This document shows, piece by piece, positions 25,801 to 34,076 of a stretch of DNA of 38,114 nucleotides. The number at the start of each line of letters is the position of its first letter. Positions within the stretch are counted from its first letter, which is position 1. Source of the DNA: Peptoniphilus indolicus ATCC 29427. GTDB taxonomy: Bacteria > Bacillota > Clostridia > Tissierellales > Peptoniphilaceae. The stretch spans positions 12,346-50,459 of the forward strand of contig NZ_JH165061.1 in the NCBI RefSeq assembly GCF_000227315.1. Reading direction: 5' to 3'. The notes under the pieces were generated by a model, which worked only from the letters and a program-made list of their open reading frames with translations, had not been told where the DNA came from and ran no database searches. The translations under genes and the position numbers were made by a program.

Positions 25801-27417
25801 CTAGTTTATTGGCAATTGTATTTTTATTGTAGTTCCAACTCCGGCTTCACTTTGAACTTCTATCTCTCCATTTAAATTTTTTACAATATGTTTTACAATA
25901 GAAAGACCTAGTCCAGTTCCTCCGCTTTTTTTATTTCTTGATTTATCAACTCTGTAAAATCTTTCAAAAATTCTCTTTAAACTTTCTTCATCAATTCCTA
26001 TCCCAGAATCCTTTACTACAATTTCAGTCTGTTCTGTAACTTCCATACTAACATCCACACTGCCATTCTCAACATTGTATTTAATTGCATTTTCGATTAA
26101 GTTAGCTAATAGCTCCCAAATCATGGTCTTGTTAGTTTTAAAAACTCCATCGCCAACAATCGCTAACTCAACATTTTTTTCAGTTGCTATTGGAATAAAA
26201 TGTGATTTTAACTCTTCTGACAATTCATTTAAGTCAACAATATCTTCAACGACTTGAACGTTTGACTCCAACTTAGAAATCTTAATTATCTCATCAATCA
26301 AGTCCAATAATCTCTTTGATTCCTTATAAATCCTGTAGAGCATTTCTTTCTTGTCATTCTCATCAGATACAATTCCAGTGTTTAAAAGTTCTGCAAATCC
26401 ATATATAGAAGTTAAAGGCGTCCTCAATTCATGGGATACATTTGCCGAAAACTCTTCTCTGATTTTTTCTGCTTCTATCCTCTTAGTCTCATCAATCAAA
26501 AGAAGTACTGCTCCACTTATATTTTCGTTGTAGTACACGGGGTTTGAATAGTACTTTATATATCTGTCTTGAACTTCAAGTCTACCCTCAGAATAAATTC
26601 CAAGATAACAATTTTCTATAGACTTTACAATTTCACTATTTCTCGTAACGTAAAGTATACTCTTGTTTATCGATTCCTCATCTGTTTCTAAAATCTTAGC
26701 TGCTTCAGAATTTAACATCAAAATACGTCGTTTCTCATCTAATATCAAAAGGCCTTCTTTCATGCCCATTAGAATAGTATTTATAGTATCTCTCTGTCTT
26801 TCAATTTCTCGGATCTCCTTTAAATTCATCTCGCTTTGTTTCAAAATGATTTTGTCAAACGGATAAATTTCCGGTACGTCCATTATCTTTTCTATATCCC
26901 ATGATTTTTCATAGGCGTTTATAGGCTTCAAAATTCCACCCACCGACTTTTTAGTGGCGAATTTAGTAAAAATAAATACACTTCCAATAGCTAAAAGATT
27001 TATTGGTAACAAGTGTAAAAATATTCCAAATAAATTATTTTTTATTTCACTTACTCCAAGTAGAGAACTATTATCTAATTTTTTTACAACTTCAAATTCA
27101 GATTTAGTAAGACTTATATTTTCTCTATTATTCCCAACTTCTAAAGAAAAGTTTTTTTCTCCTTTAGAGTCATAATTTTCTGAACCTGAAATATATCTTA
27201 TCCTAATTCTATTAAACTCTTTATCAAAATTTTTTATATATTCAAGTTTATTTTCTTCACTCTCAATATTCTTTTGTATTACAAAATTTAAATTCGCCAA
27301 AACTTTGTATTCACTTTGACTATAATCTACAAAATAAATTATAAGTGCGACTATAAAAGTTACGAAGAAAGAAAAAGTTGCCACAATTCTCAAATATCTT
27401 TGAATATGTCTATCCAT
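25801..27417 (-). CDS. phoR: Phosphate-sensing histidine kinase
   Basis: Membrane sensor kinase of the phosphate two-component system, 538 residues. Two membrane helices (near residues 7-30 and 133-152) flank an extracytoplasmic domain of about 100 residues. A PAS-like segment (ILDEKRRILMLNSEAAKIL) and the HisKA block FSANVSHELRTPLTS with phospho-accepting H329 come next, then the ATPase domain with NLIENAIKYN, DSGIGID and GGTGLGLSIV. It has the PhoR/WalK layout. ATG 27417 is preferred, because GGAG lies 7 bases upstream; it overlaps the phoP stop by 8 bases. Position after pst-phoU-phoP sets its role. It is the last gene of the operon. Confidence 0.93.
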   Translation of the reverse strand: MDRHIQRYLRIVATFSFFVTFIVALIIYFVDYSQSEYKVLANLNFVIQKNIESEENKLEYIKNFDKEFNRIRIRYISGSENYDSKGEKNFSLEVGNNRENISLTKSEFEVVKKLDNSSLLGVSEIKNNLFGIFLHLLPINLLAIGSVFIFTKFATKKSVGGILKPINAYEKSWDIEKIMDVPEIYPFDKIILKQSEMNLKEIREIERQRDTINTILMGMKEGLLILDEKRRILMLNSEAAKILETDEESINKSILYVTRNSEIVKSIENCYLGIYSEGRLEVQDRYIKYYSNPVYYNENISGAVLLLIDETKRIEAEKIREEFSANVSHELRTPLTSIYGFAELLNTGIVSDENDKKEMLYRIYKESKRLLDLIDEIIKISKLESNVQVVEDIVDLNELSEELKSHFIPIATEKNVELAIVGDGVFKTNKTMIWELLANLIENAIKYNVENGSVDVSMEVTEQTEIVVKDSGIGIDEESLKRIFERFYRVDKSRNKKSGGTGLGLSIVKHIVKNLNGEIEVQSEAGVGTTIKIQLPIN

Positions 27418-28093
27418 TTTTATCTCCAGCATCTATCTTATATCCCACACCTCTTACAGTGGTTATAATATCTCTCTTATCTCCCAACTTTTCTCTGAGA
27501 AGTTTTATGTGCATATCTACAGTTCTGGTCTCTCCCTCGTAATCATAATCCCACACAGCATTTAACAGTTTTTCTCTCGAAAGTACAATTCCAACATTGT
27601 TAAGTAAGTACTTTAAGAGTTCAAACTCCTTGTATGTCAAAGATATTCCATCTCCATCAATAGAAACTTCTCTTCTCAACAAGTCCATAGTAATGCCTTT
27701 AAATTCTATTCTCTCTTCTAATTTCTTAGTATTTCTTCTCAAAAGAGCATTAACTCTCGACAAAAGCTCTAATACAGAAAAAGGTTTTATCATATAATCG
27801 TCTGCACCCATATCCAAAGAGCTCACAATGTCATACTCAGATGTCTTAGCCGTCAACATCATAACCGGAATATCTGAAGTATTTGAGTTTTGTTTTAACT
27901 TAGCCAATATTTCAGTTCCATCCATATCCGGCAACATTATATCTAACAAAATTAAATTAGGTACAACTTTAGAGAGTTCCCCAAAGAACTCCCTACCATT
28001 TTCAAAACCTTTACAATTGTAATTTTTAGATTTCAATGCATACTCAATCAGCTTTTGTATTGAGTTGTCATCTTCAACAATATATATCAACAT
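27410..28093 (-). CDS. phoP: Phosphate response regulator, OmpR family
   Basis: The DNA-binding partner of the PhoR kinase, 227 residues. The receiver domain has the acidic pair in VEDDN, phospho-acceptor D51 (LLDIMLPD), the threonine in MMLTAK and K103 (MIKPFS). The C-terminal winged helix includes SLTYKEFELLKYLL, RTVDMHIKLLREKLGD and the terminal hairpin TVRGVGYKID. It starts one base after the phoU stop with GAGG upstream. It is likely the protein that binds the PHO box at 32226-32264, which would make the operon self-regulating. Confidence 0.94.
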   Translation of the reverse strand: MLIYIVEDDNSIQKLIEYALKSKNYNCKGFENGREFFGELSKVVPNLILLDIMLPDMDGTEILAKLKQNSNTSDIPVMMLTAKTSEYDIVSSLDMGADDYMIKPFSVLELLSRVNALLRRNTKKLEERIEFKGITMDLLRREVSIDGDGISLTYKEFELLKYLLNNVGIVLSREKLLNAVWDYDYEGETRTVDMHIKLLREKLGDKRDIITTVRGVGYKIDAGDKNG

Positions 28094-28094
28094 A

Positions 28095-28742
28095 CTACGC
28101 CTCTGTAGGAAATCCCTCTATGGCAAATATTATCCATCTTGAAATATTTACAGCATGGTCTGCAATTCTCTCAAGATATTTAGTAATCATAATCAAGTCA
28201 ATTATTCGCTCAGCATCTAAGGATTCATTCTTTATTAACTTTACAAACTCAGCTCTAACTTCTATAAAATAATTATCTACAACATCATCATCTTTGGACA
28301 CACTTCCAGCTATTTCAACATCTCTTTTAACATAAGCATCTATGCTCTTGTGTACCATGGCTATAGTCGCCTTTGCCATTTCCTTTATTGAGTCAACAGA
28401 AAATACCTTATCGTCCTCTTTAAAATATTTGCATAAGTCTGCAATATCTCTCGCTTGGTCTCCTATTCTCTCCATATCTGTAATCATCTTGAGAGTAGCT
28501 GAAATCCATCTCAAATCTGTTGCAACCGGTTGTTGCTCTAAAAAAAGTCTAAGACAGTGGTCTTGAATTTTTGTTTCCAACCTGTCAGTCTCTTCTTCAT
28601 ATTCAAAGACTTCTTTTATTCCCTTATCATCTGCATTAAAAATTAAATTTACAGATTTATCTATAGCTTTTTCAACTATCATACTCATCTGTAACATTTC
28701 TTCATTTAACAAAGCAAGTTCTTCATCAAATTTCTTTCGCAC
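28095..28742 (-). CDS. phoU: Phosphate transport regulator PhoU
   Basis: PhoU links the Pst transporter to the PhoR kinase and shuts down signalling when phosphate is ample. The 215-residue protein has two repeated three-helix bundles, each with the metal-binding E/DxxxD pattern, for example EYEEETDRLE near 60 and RIGDQARDIADL near 100, then a second copy with RIADHAVNISRW near 195. I chose GTG 28742: it gives the standard length and the usual opening RKKFDEELALLNEEM. Longer readings would run 80 bases into pstB and add no family sequence. The gap to pstB is 4 bases. Confidence 0.93.
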   Translation of the reverse strand: MRKKFDEELALLNEEMLQMSMIVEKAIDKSVNLIFNADDKGIKEVFEYEEETDRLETKIQDHCLRLFLEQQPVATDLRWISATLKMITDMERIGDQARDIADLCKYFKEDDKVFSVDSIKEMAKATIAMVHKSIDAYVKRDVEIAGSVSKDDDVVDNYFIEVRAEFVKLIKNESLDAERIIDLIMITKYLERIADHAVNISRWIIFAIEGFPTEA

Positions 28743-28746
28743 AATC

Positions 28747-29496
28747 TCACCCAAACCTTCCTGTAATATAATCTTCCGTTCTCTTATCTCTTGGATTAGA
28801 AAATATCTCATAGGTATCTCCAAATTCAACAACCTCTCCTCTCAAGAAAAATGCCGTCTTGTCAGAAACTCTTGAAGCTTGTTGCATATTGTGCGTTACC
28901 ATGATAATAGTATAATCTTTTTTCAATTCAAGGACAAGGTCTTCTATTTTTCCCGTAGAAATCGGGTCTAGTGCAGAAGTTGGTTCATCCATCAAAATAA
29001 CATCCGGTTCAATTGCCAAGCATCTTGCAATACACAATCTCTGTTGTTGTCCTCCGGAAATTGAAAGTGCATTTTTATTTAGGTTGTCCTTTACTTCATT
29101 CCATATTGCAGCTGCCTTCAAAGACTTTTCTACAATTTCGTCCAATGTATTTTTATCAGTTATGCCGTGAGTTTTTGGACCATAAGCTATATTATTATAA
29201 ATTGACATTGGAAATGGATTTGGAGATTGAAACACCATTCCAACTCTCTTTCTAAGAGCATTGATGTTGTATGAATTGATGCTCTCTCCATCGAGTTCAA
29301 TCTTACCCTCAATTCTACAACCATCAACTAAATCATTCATTCTATTTAAACACTTCAAAGTTGTAGACTTCCCACAACCTGATGGACCTATAAAAGCAGT
29401 TATCTCATTCGCTTCTATCCCCATATTTATTCCTTTTAAAGCTTTAAAATCTCCATAATAAAGATTTAAGTCTTCTATATTAAACTTAAGTGTCAA
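28747..29496 (-). CDS. pstB: Phosphate ABC transporter ATP-binding protein
   Basis: The ATPase of the high-affinity phosphate importer, 249 residues. Walker A is GPSGCGKST near 36, followed by the PstB-typical [18 protein letters not shown]. The Q-loop region [18 protein letters not shown], the signature [10 protein letters not shown] near 145, Walker [14 protein letters not shown] near 167 and the switch VTHNM near 199 follow. The start is TTG 29496, which overlaps the pstA stop as TTGA, with GGAGG 7 bases upstream. Confidence 0.96.
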   Translation of the reverse strand: MTLKFNIEDLNLYYGDFKALKGINMGIEANEITAFIGPSGCGKSTTLKCLNRMNDLVDGCRIEGKIELDGESINSYNINALRKRVGMVFQSPNPFPMSIYNNIAYGPKTHGITDKNTLDEIVEKSLKAAAIWNEVKDNLNKNALSISGGQQQRLCIARCLAIEPDVILMDEPTSALDPISTGKIEDLVLELKKDYTIIMVTHNMQQASRVSDKTAFFLRGEVVEFGDTYEIFSNPRDKRTEDYITGRFG

Positions 29497-30383
29497 CTTT
29501 TAACCTCCATAAATCTATTGGCAATCTTATTTGAAATAAAATTAATTATAAGCACTATGATTAGTAGTACAGTTGCAGTAGCATACGCCTCTCCAACGTG
29601 CATTCCCTCAGAAGACAACATATAAACGTGTAGCGATAAAGTTCTTGCTGATGAAAAAATTCCATCAGGCATTTTGGTTGCCGTCCCAAGAGTGAACATC
29701 AAGCAAGCAGTTTCTCCTACTACACGTCCAGTTGCAAGCACAACTCCTGAAATTATTCCCGGCATTGCAACAGGTAACACAACTTTAAAAATTGTCCTAA
29801 GCTTCCCAGCTCCAAGAGCAAATGATGCATGTCTTATGCTGTCATTCACTGCTTTTAAAGCTTCCTCAGTAGAACGAATTATAAGCGGCAATATCATAAT
29901 CGATACAGTACACACTCCAGAAATTATAGAAAATCCAAATCCCAACCAAATTGAGAAAAACATCATTCCAAATAATCCGTAAACAATTGACGGAATACCT
30001 TGTAAAGTTTCCGCAGCAAGCCTTATAACTTCTACAACTTTTGAGCCTCTCTTTGCATACTCAACCAAGTATATTGCTGTGAAAACTCCTATTGGCGTAG
30101 CCAATGCCACTGATAAAATCACAGTTATAAAAGTTGTTATTATAGCCGGCAGCATTGACACATTATCTGAAGTGTATTCAAAAGCAAATAAAGACGGTTT
30201 TATATATGGTACTCCCTTTGAAATAACATAGCCTATTAAAACCGCTAAGCTTCCAAAAGTGAATATTATAGATAGAGTTGTCAAAAACCTATAGACGTTT
30301 AGCATATTTTTATACTTCAAAAAAGCAAAAGTGCCTATGAGAATTGTAGCCATTAAAATCAATATTCCAAATTTAGTGCTCAT
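29493..30383 (-). CDS. pstA: Phosphate ABC transporter permease
   Basis: A membrane subunit of the phosphate importer, 296 residues with six helices. The cytosolic coupling loop [32 protein letters not shown] fits PstA, as does the segment [26 protein letters not shown]. It begins inside the pstC stop with a four-base ATGA overlap, and its own stop overlaps pstB, so the permease genes are translationally coupled. Confidence 0.95.
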   Translation of the reverse strand: MSTKFGILILMATILIGTFAFLKYKNMLNVYRFLTTLSIIFTFGSLAVLIGYVISKGVPYIKPSLFAFEYTSDNVSMLPAIITTFITVILSVALATPIGVFTAIYLVEYAKRGSKVVEVIRLAAETLQGIPSIVYGLFGMMFFSIWLGFGFSIISGVCTVSIMILPLIIRSTEEALKAVNDSIRHASFALGAGKLRTIFKVVLPVAMPGIISGVVLATGRVVGETACLMFTLGTATKMPDGIFSSARTLSLHVYMLSSEGMHVGEAYATATVLLIIVLIINFISNKIANRFMEVKS

Positions 30384-31273
30384 ATCCTTTCACTCCTTAT
30401 CTTAAAAATCCAAAAAGTAAAATTTATTATAAGGATGAATACAAATAGGACGCATGCTGTCGCAATCAAAGCTTCTCTGTGCATTCCTGAAGCATATCCC
30501 ATTTCCATTACAATATTTGTGGTCAAAGTTCTAATGCCCTTAAAAATATTAAAAGTTAGACGAGTTTGATTTCCTGCAACCAATATAACTGCCATAGTTT
30601 CTCCAATTGCTCTACCAATTCCAAGAATTATGCCGGCAAAAATACCACTCTTTGCCGCCGGCATCAAAACTTTCATAATAGTTCTCTCGTGAGTTGCCCC
30701 AAGAGCAATACTTCCTGTGTAATAAGAATACGGTACTGAACGTATTGCATTTTCAGAAATAGAAATTATAGTCGGCAATATCATTATTAGGAGAAGAACT
30801 GATGCCGTTAAAATACTCATTCCAGTGCCACCAGATAAATCCTTCATCTTGGGAACTATAAATGTCAAAGCAAAGAATCCATAAATTATCGATGGAATTC
30901 CCGCCATTAAATTTAACGCCGGTTTTAAAATTTTGTATAACCATATAGGACAATCACAAGCCAAAAACGAAGCTGTAAACACTGCAATCGGAACAGCCAT
31001 TGCACTTGAAATCAATGTCACCAATATAGAACCTATCACCATTGAAAAAATACCAAACGAAGCCGGTTTATTCATCGGTGCCCATTTAGAATTTAACAAA
31101 AAATCTTTAATTCCAACATCTCTAAACACATTTATTCCACCACTAAAGATGAAATAAGAAATTAAGAGAATAAATATTACAGATAACATAGCACTTAGTA
31201 AAAAGAGGTATCTTGCGATACTCTCTTTAAACTCTTGCTGACTTTTTATTTTATATACAACCTTATTTTCCAT
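30380..31273 (-). CDS. pstC: Phosphate ABC transporter permease
   Basis: The second permease subunit, 297 residues with six helices. PstC traits are the early IYFSGGxxxF-like loop (YFIFSGGINVFRDVG), PIAVFTASFLAC, the LNLMAGIPSIIYGFFAL segment and the coupling loop NAIRSVPYSYYTGSIALGATHERTIMKVLMP. The start ATG follows GAGG and lies 11 bases inside the end of pstS. Confidence 0.95.
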   Translation of the reverse strand: MENKVVYKIKSQQEFKESIARYLFLLSAMLSVIFILLISYFIFSGGINVFRDVGIKDFLLNSKWAPMNKPASFGIFSMVIGSILVTLISSAMAVPIAVFTASFLACDCPIWLYKILKPALNLMAGIPSIIYGFFALTFIVPKMKDLSGGTGMSILTASVLLLIMILPTIISISENAIRSVPYSYYTGSIALGATHERTIMKVLMPAAKSGIFAGIILGIGRAIGETMAVILVAGNQTRLTFNIFKGIRTLTTNIVMEMGYASGMHREALIATACVLFVFILIINFTFWIFKIRSERI

Positions 31274-32168
31274 TTACCTCAGCCCAATCAGTTAGTTTTC
31301 CACTAAATATATTTTTCACTTGTTCCATTGATAAATCTGAAACTTGATTTGCTTTGTTAGTTATAATAGCTATTCCGTCCATAGCTATGACTTCTTTTTT
31401 CAATTGACTAGCCTCATCATCTTTAAGCTCTCTTGAAGCCATACCAACTTGAGCTGAACCGTCTATTGCAGCTTGAATTCCAGATGAAGAACCTGTGGCT
31501 TGAATATCTGCTTTAAAATCAGGATTAAATATCTTATAAACTTCAACTAATTTTTCCATTAATGGTGCTACAGATGTTGAGCCTGCAATTGTTATAGATG
31601 CTGAATTATTAGTTCCTTGATAAGGTTGAGCATCTTTGTTTTTGACATAACCCTCTTCTTCAACAACCTTTTGTCCCTCGCTTGAAGCTATAAAGTTTAA
31701 GAAATCTTGTACTTCAGGCGTAACACCGTCTTTGTAGACTATGTTGAAGGGTCTTGCTATAGGATATGAGCCATTGGTAATATCTTCAGCACTTGCTTCA
31801 ACTCCTCCAATTTTTAGTGCCTTTACAGTGTCGTTCAAAGACCCTAAAGAAATATAGCCTATAGCGCTTTCGTCATTAGCTGTAGCTGTCATAACCGCAT
31901 CAGTAGAATTTTGAACAACAGCTTCAGGATAAGTCATATCTGTTTCATTACCACTTGCATCTTTTTCGATTAACCCAACTATTTCAGTAAATGCTCCTCT
32001 TGTGCCTGAGCCGTCTTCTCTTGTTATTACATTTATAGTTGCGCTTTGTGTCTTTTCAGAAACGTCGGCGGCCTCTTTTTCATCTTTTGCCCCACAAGCA
32101 GTAAGCGCAATTGTAAATGACATTATACAAACCATCACAAATAATCTTTTAAAAACTTTACTAGACAT
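31263..32168 (-). CDS. pstS: Phosphate-binding lipoprotein PstS with swapped half-domains
   Basis: The extracellular phosphate-binding subunit, 301 residues. A signal peptide ends in the lipobox LTAC. In a usual PstS the chain opens with the AGSTSVAP phosphate loop, goes through the GSSSG loop and IFSGxxTxW, then reaches the TREDGSGTR loop. Here the order is reversed: ITREDGSGTRGAFTEIVG comes first (near residue 50), with IGYISLGSLNDTVKALKI and FIASSEGQKVVEEEGYV. Then comes ITIAGSTSVAPLMEKLVEVY, TGSSSGIQAAIDG and IFSGKLTDWAEVNGK at the very end. All phosphate loops are present, so it should fold as a permuted protein. ATG 32168 is chosen, because AAAGG is upstream and it gives the signal peptide. 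Confidence 0.9.
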   Translation of the reverse strand: MSSKVFKRLFVMVCIMSFTIALTACGAKDEKEAADVSEKTQSATINVITREDGSGTRGAFTEIVGLIEKDASGNETDMTYPEAVVQNSTDAVMTATANDESAIGYISLGSLNDTVKALKIGGVEASAEDITNGSYPIARPFNIVYKDGVTPEVQDFLNFIASSEGQKVVEEEGYVKNKDAQPYQGTNNSASITIAGSTSVAPLMEKLVEVYKIFNPDFKADIQATGSSSGIQAAIDGSAQVGMASRELKDDEASQLKKEVIAMDGIAIITNKANQVSDLSMEQVKNIFSGKLTDWAEVNGK

Positions 32169-32210
32169 TGAATTCATCCTTTCTAAGTTCGTGTTTTTTA
32201 TTACAAGCAC

Positions 32211-32264
32211 ATTATATTTCTCTAATGTAAATTCCTTGATATTGAATTGTAAAGTTTGTGTAAA
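32211..32264 (-). promoter_or_regulatory. pst promoter with PHO box (PhoP site)
   Basis: On the minus strand, four six-base units start every 11 bases: TTTACA (32264-32259), TTTACA (32253-32248), ATATCA (32242-32237) and TTTACA (32231-32226). They are followed by a TATAAT -10 box (32216-32211). Three of four match the Gram-positive PhoP repeat TT(A/T/C)ACA exactly. They cover about -60 to -22 relative to a start near 32204, the known position for activated pho promoters. There is no good -35 box, as expected when PhoP recruits polymerase. Confidence 0.8.
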
Positions 32265-32299
32265 ATAATTAAATGTACCATCGCAATGTAAAATCGATT

Positions 32300-32327
32300 T
32301 TGATAATTTTATATCAAATGATATAAT
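32300..32327 (+). promoter_or_regulatory. Promoter of the LysR-type regulator
   Basis: TTGATA (32300-32305) and TATAAT (32322-32327) are 16 bases apart, about 35 bases before the start codon. The site is divergent from the pst promoter. Confidence 0.7.
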
Positions 32328-32362
32328 ACAAATGGTAAATCGTATATAAAAAGAGGTAAAAA

Positions 32363-33286
32363 ATGACACTACAACAACTTAGATATATCATACAAGTGGC
32401 TCACACTGGTTCAATTCACACAGCAGCACAAGAATTATTTATAACACAACCCACACTTTCCAAATCCATTATGGAACTTGAGAAAGAAATGGGAATAACA
32501 ATATTTTACAGAACAAACAGAGGAGTTAGCCTCACAGACGACGGAACAAAATTTTTGTCCTATGCAAAACAAGTCATTGAGCAAGCTGACCTATTAGAAG
32601 GTCAGTACAAATCAGAAAAATCTGTCAAAAGAATATTTGCAGTTGCCTCTCAACACTATGCGTTTGTAGTAAATGCCTTTGTAAAATTAGTAAAACTACT
32701 CGGAAAAGATGAATATGAATTTTCACTAAAAGAACTTCGTACCTTTGAAATCATTGAAGATATACGTACAAGACGAAGTGAAATAGGAATTTTATATTTA
32801 AGCGATTTCAATAAGGAAATTTTAAAGAGAAGCTTTGTGGCGAATGATTTAAAATTTGAAAAACTTTTTACTGCAAGGCCTCACGTATTCTTCAGTAAAA
32901 ACCATCCGCTTGCAAATAAAAAAATCGTAACTCTAAAAGACCTTGAAGAATATCCACGTTTCACATATGACCAAGGATTAAACAATTCCTTCTATTACGC
33001 AGAAGAGTTGCACTCAATCGAATATGCAAGAAAATCAATTGTAGTAACAGATAGAGCGACACTTTTTAATTTATTGATTGGATTAGATGGCTATACAATT
33101 TCATCAGGTATACTCTCAAGAGAATTAAACGGAGATAATCTTGTGGCAATCCCTCTTGAAAGTGACGAGTCAATGGAGCTTGTCTATATCTATAGGTCTG
33201 ACAACCCAATATCCGCCATTGGCAAAACTTATATAGACATTTTAAAACACTATGTAGCACAGTACAAAATTGAAGAAAATTACTAA
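32363..33286 (+). CDS. LysR-family transcriptional regulator
   Basis: A 307-residue regulator. The N-terminal winged helix reads MTLQQLRYIIQVAHTGSIHTAAQELFITQPTLSKSI in family register (helix-turn-helix about 18-37), followed by the linker helix and two-lobed effector domain to the end. The family often controls neighbouring genes in response to a small molecule. Here the divergent neighbour is the pst operon and the downstream ones are a GNAT gene and metY. Because metY has a T-box and pst has a PHO box, its own target is not evident; sulfur or amino acid metabolism is a guess. The ATG has AGAGG upstream. Confidence 0.9.
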   Translation: MTLQQLRYIIQVAHTGSIHTAAQELFITQPTLSKSIMELEKEMGITIFYRTNRGVSLTDDGTKFLSYAKQVIEQADLLEGQYKSEKSVKRIFAVASQHYAFVVNAFVKLVKLLGKDEYEFSLKELRTFEIIEDIRTRRSEIGILYLSDFNKEILKRSFVANDLKFEKLFTARPHVFFSKNHPLANKKIVTLKDLEEYPRFTYDQGLNNSFYYAEELHSIEYARKSIVVTDRATLFNLLIGLDGYTISSGILSRELNGDNLVAIPLESDESMELVYIYRSDNPISAIGKTYIDILKHYVAQYKIEENY

Positions 33287-33353
33287 CTTCATCTTTAGTT
33301 CCCTAACACTTGGGTATACATTAAGTAAACTATAAAACAATTAGGAGGCAGAC

Positions 33354-33620
33354 ATGGAAGTTAAAAGAGGTCAAAATGCTTATTACATTGGTGAAAGCCA
33401 AGAAAAATATGATGGAATTCTTCAATTCGTTGAAAAAGACGGTAAAATCGATGCTCAACACACAATTGTAAGACCTGCCATGGAAGGTCAAGGACTTGCA
33501 GGTGAACTTGTTAAACGACTAATTGCCGACGCAAGAGCAGAGGGTAAAAAAATTATCCCTACTTGTTCATACGTAAACAAAAAATTACAAGGCGAAGAAT
33601 TTGACGACGTCAGAGCATAA
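33354..33620 (+). CDS. Small GNAT-fold acetyltransferase (YjdJ type)
   Basis: An 88-residue protein of the minimal GNAT group. It has an opening beta strand with YYIGESQEKYDGILQF, the strand HTIVRPAMEGQGLAGELVKRLIADARAEGKKI that carries the acetyl-CoA pyrophosphate loop (variant of Q/RxxGxG/A), and the end PTCSYVNKKL. Members of this group bind acetyl-CoA; the substrate is unknown. The ATG follows AGGAGG. It is followed by a strong terminator, so it is transcribed separately from metY. Confidence 0.9.
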   Translation: MEVKRGQNAYYIGESQEKYDGILQFVEKDGKIDAQHTIVRPAMEGQGLAGELVKRLIADARAEGKKIIPTCSYVNKKLQGEEFDDVRA

Positions 33621-33630
33621 ATAAATTATC

Positions 33631-33656
33631 AGAAGCTTCAGTTTTTTGAAGCTTCT
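33631..33656 (+). terminator. Terminator of the GNAT gene
   Basis: Arms AGAAGCTTCA (33631-33640) and TGAAGCTTCT (33647-33656) are followed by TTTTATT. Confidence 0.92.
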
Positions 33657-33759
33657 TTTTATTGCATTTACATGCATCGATAGCCCTCTATATAACTCTT
33701 TTTAAACTCTATTCATTTTAGCTATAACCGGCAACACATAAAAGCCATTATTCACAGCA

Positions 33760-33787
33760 TTGACTCAAAAAAATAAAATGCTAACAT
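33760..33787 (+). promoter_or_regulatory. Promoter of the metY leader
   Basis: TTGACT (33760-33765) and TAACAT (33782-33787) are 16 bases apart, about 50 bases upstream of the T-box leader. The -10 box is only fair. The stretch from the GNAT terminator to here holds nothing else I can name. Confidence 0.5.
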
Positions 33788-33837
33788 ACATTAAAATGAT
33801 TTTTAAATAAACGTACAAAAAGAAGAGTACCTTTCTA

Positions 33838-34055
33838 AAAAGATTACAGAGAGCTTCGTTGTGGTGAAAGAAGTAGATTTTGAAATTGGGAATATGGCCT
33901 TTTTATGGACTTGCTAAGCTTATTGTTAGGCGAGTACGGGATTGCCCGTTACAGCAGAGGGTATTGATAGATACCTATTGAGTTCATTAGTGGAAGCTAA
34001 TGAAAAATTAAGGTGGTAACACGAGCTTTCGTCCTTATACGATGGCTCTTTTTTT
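33838..34055 (+). promoter_or_regulatory. T-box riboswitch, methionine-specific
   Basis: The leader has T-box features in order. AGAGAGC lies at the base of stem I, with a GGTGAAAG stretch after it. The specifier region GAAT-ATG-GCC has the methionine codon ATG at 33894-33896. The T-box element AAGGTGGTAACACG spans about 34010-34022, and the TGGT bulge at 34014-34017 could pair with ACCA of the tRNA end. A terminator hairpin (outer arms GAGC 34023-34026 and GCTC 34045-34048, inner TCGT and ACGA) is followed by seven T. CGTCCTT in the hairpin can instead pair with the T-box to form the antiterminator. Uncharged tRNA-Met should turn metY on. The start coordinate is approximate. Confidence 0.92.
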
Positions 34056-34076
34056 ATACAACTAAGGAGGAAAAAC

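Noticed and set aside
28743-28832. Longer phoU reading into pstB
   Set aside because: It would overlap pstB by 86 bases, adds no PhoU-like sequence, and GTG 28742 gives the standard length.
32169-32369. N-terminal extension of pstS
   Set aside because: The extra 67 codons run through the PHO box, the -10 box and the LysR promoter; ATG 32168 gives a proper lipoprotein signal.
33838-34055. SAM riboswitch upstream of metY
   Set aside because: The T-box element, specifier codon and TGGT bulge fit a T-box; no SAM-I core was seen.
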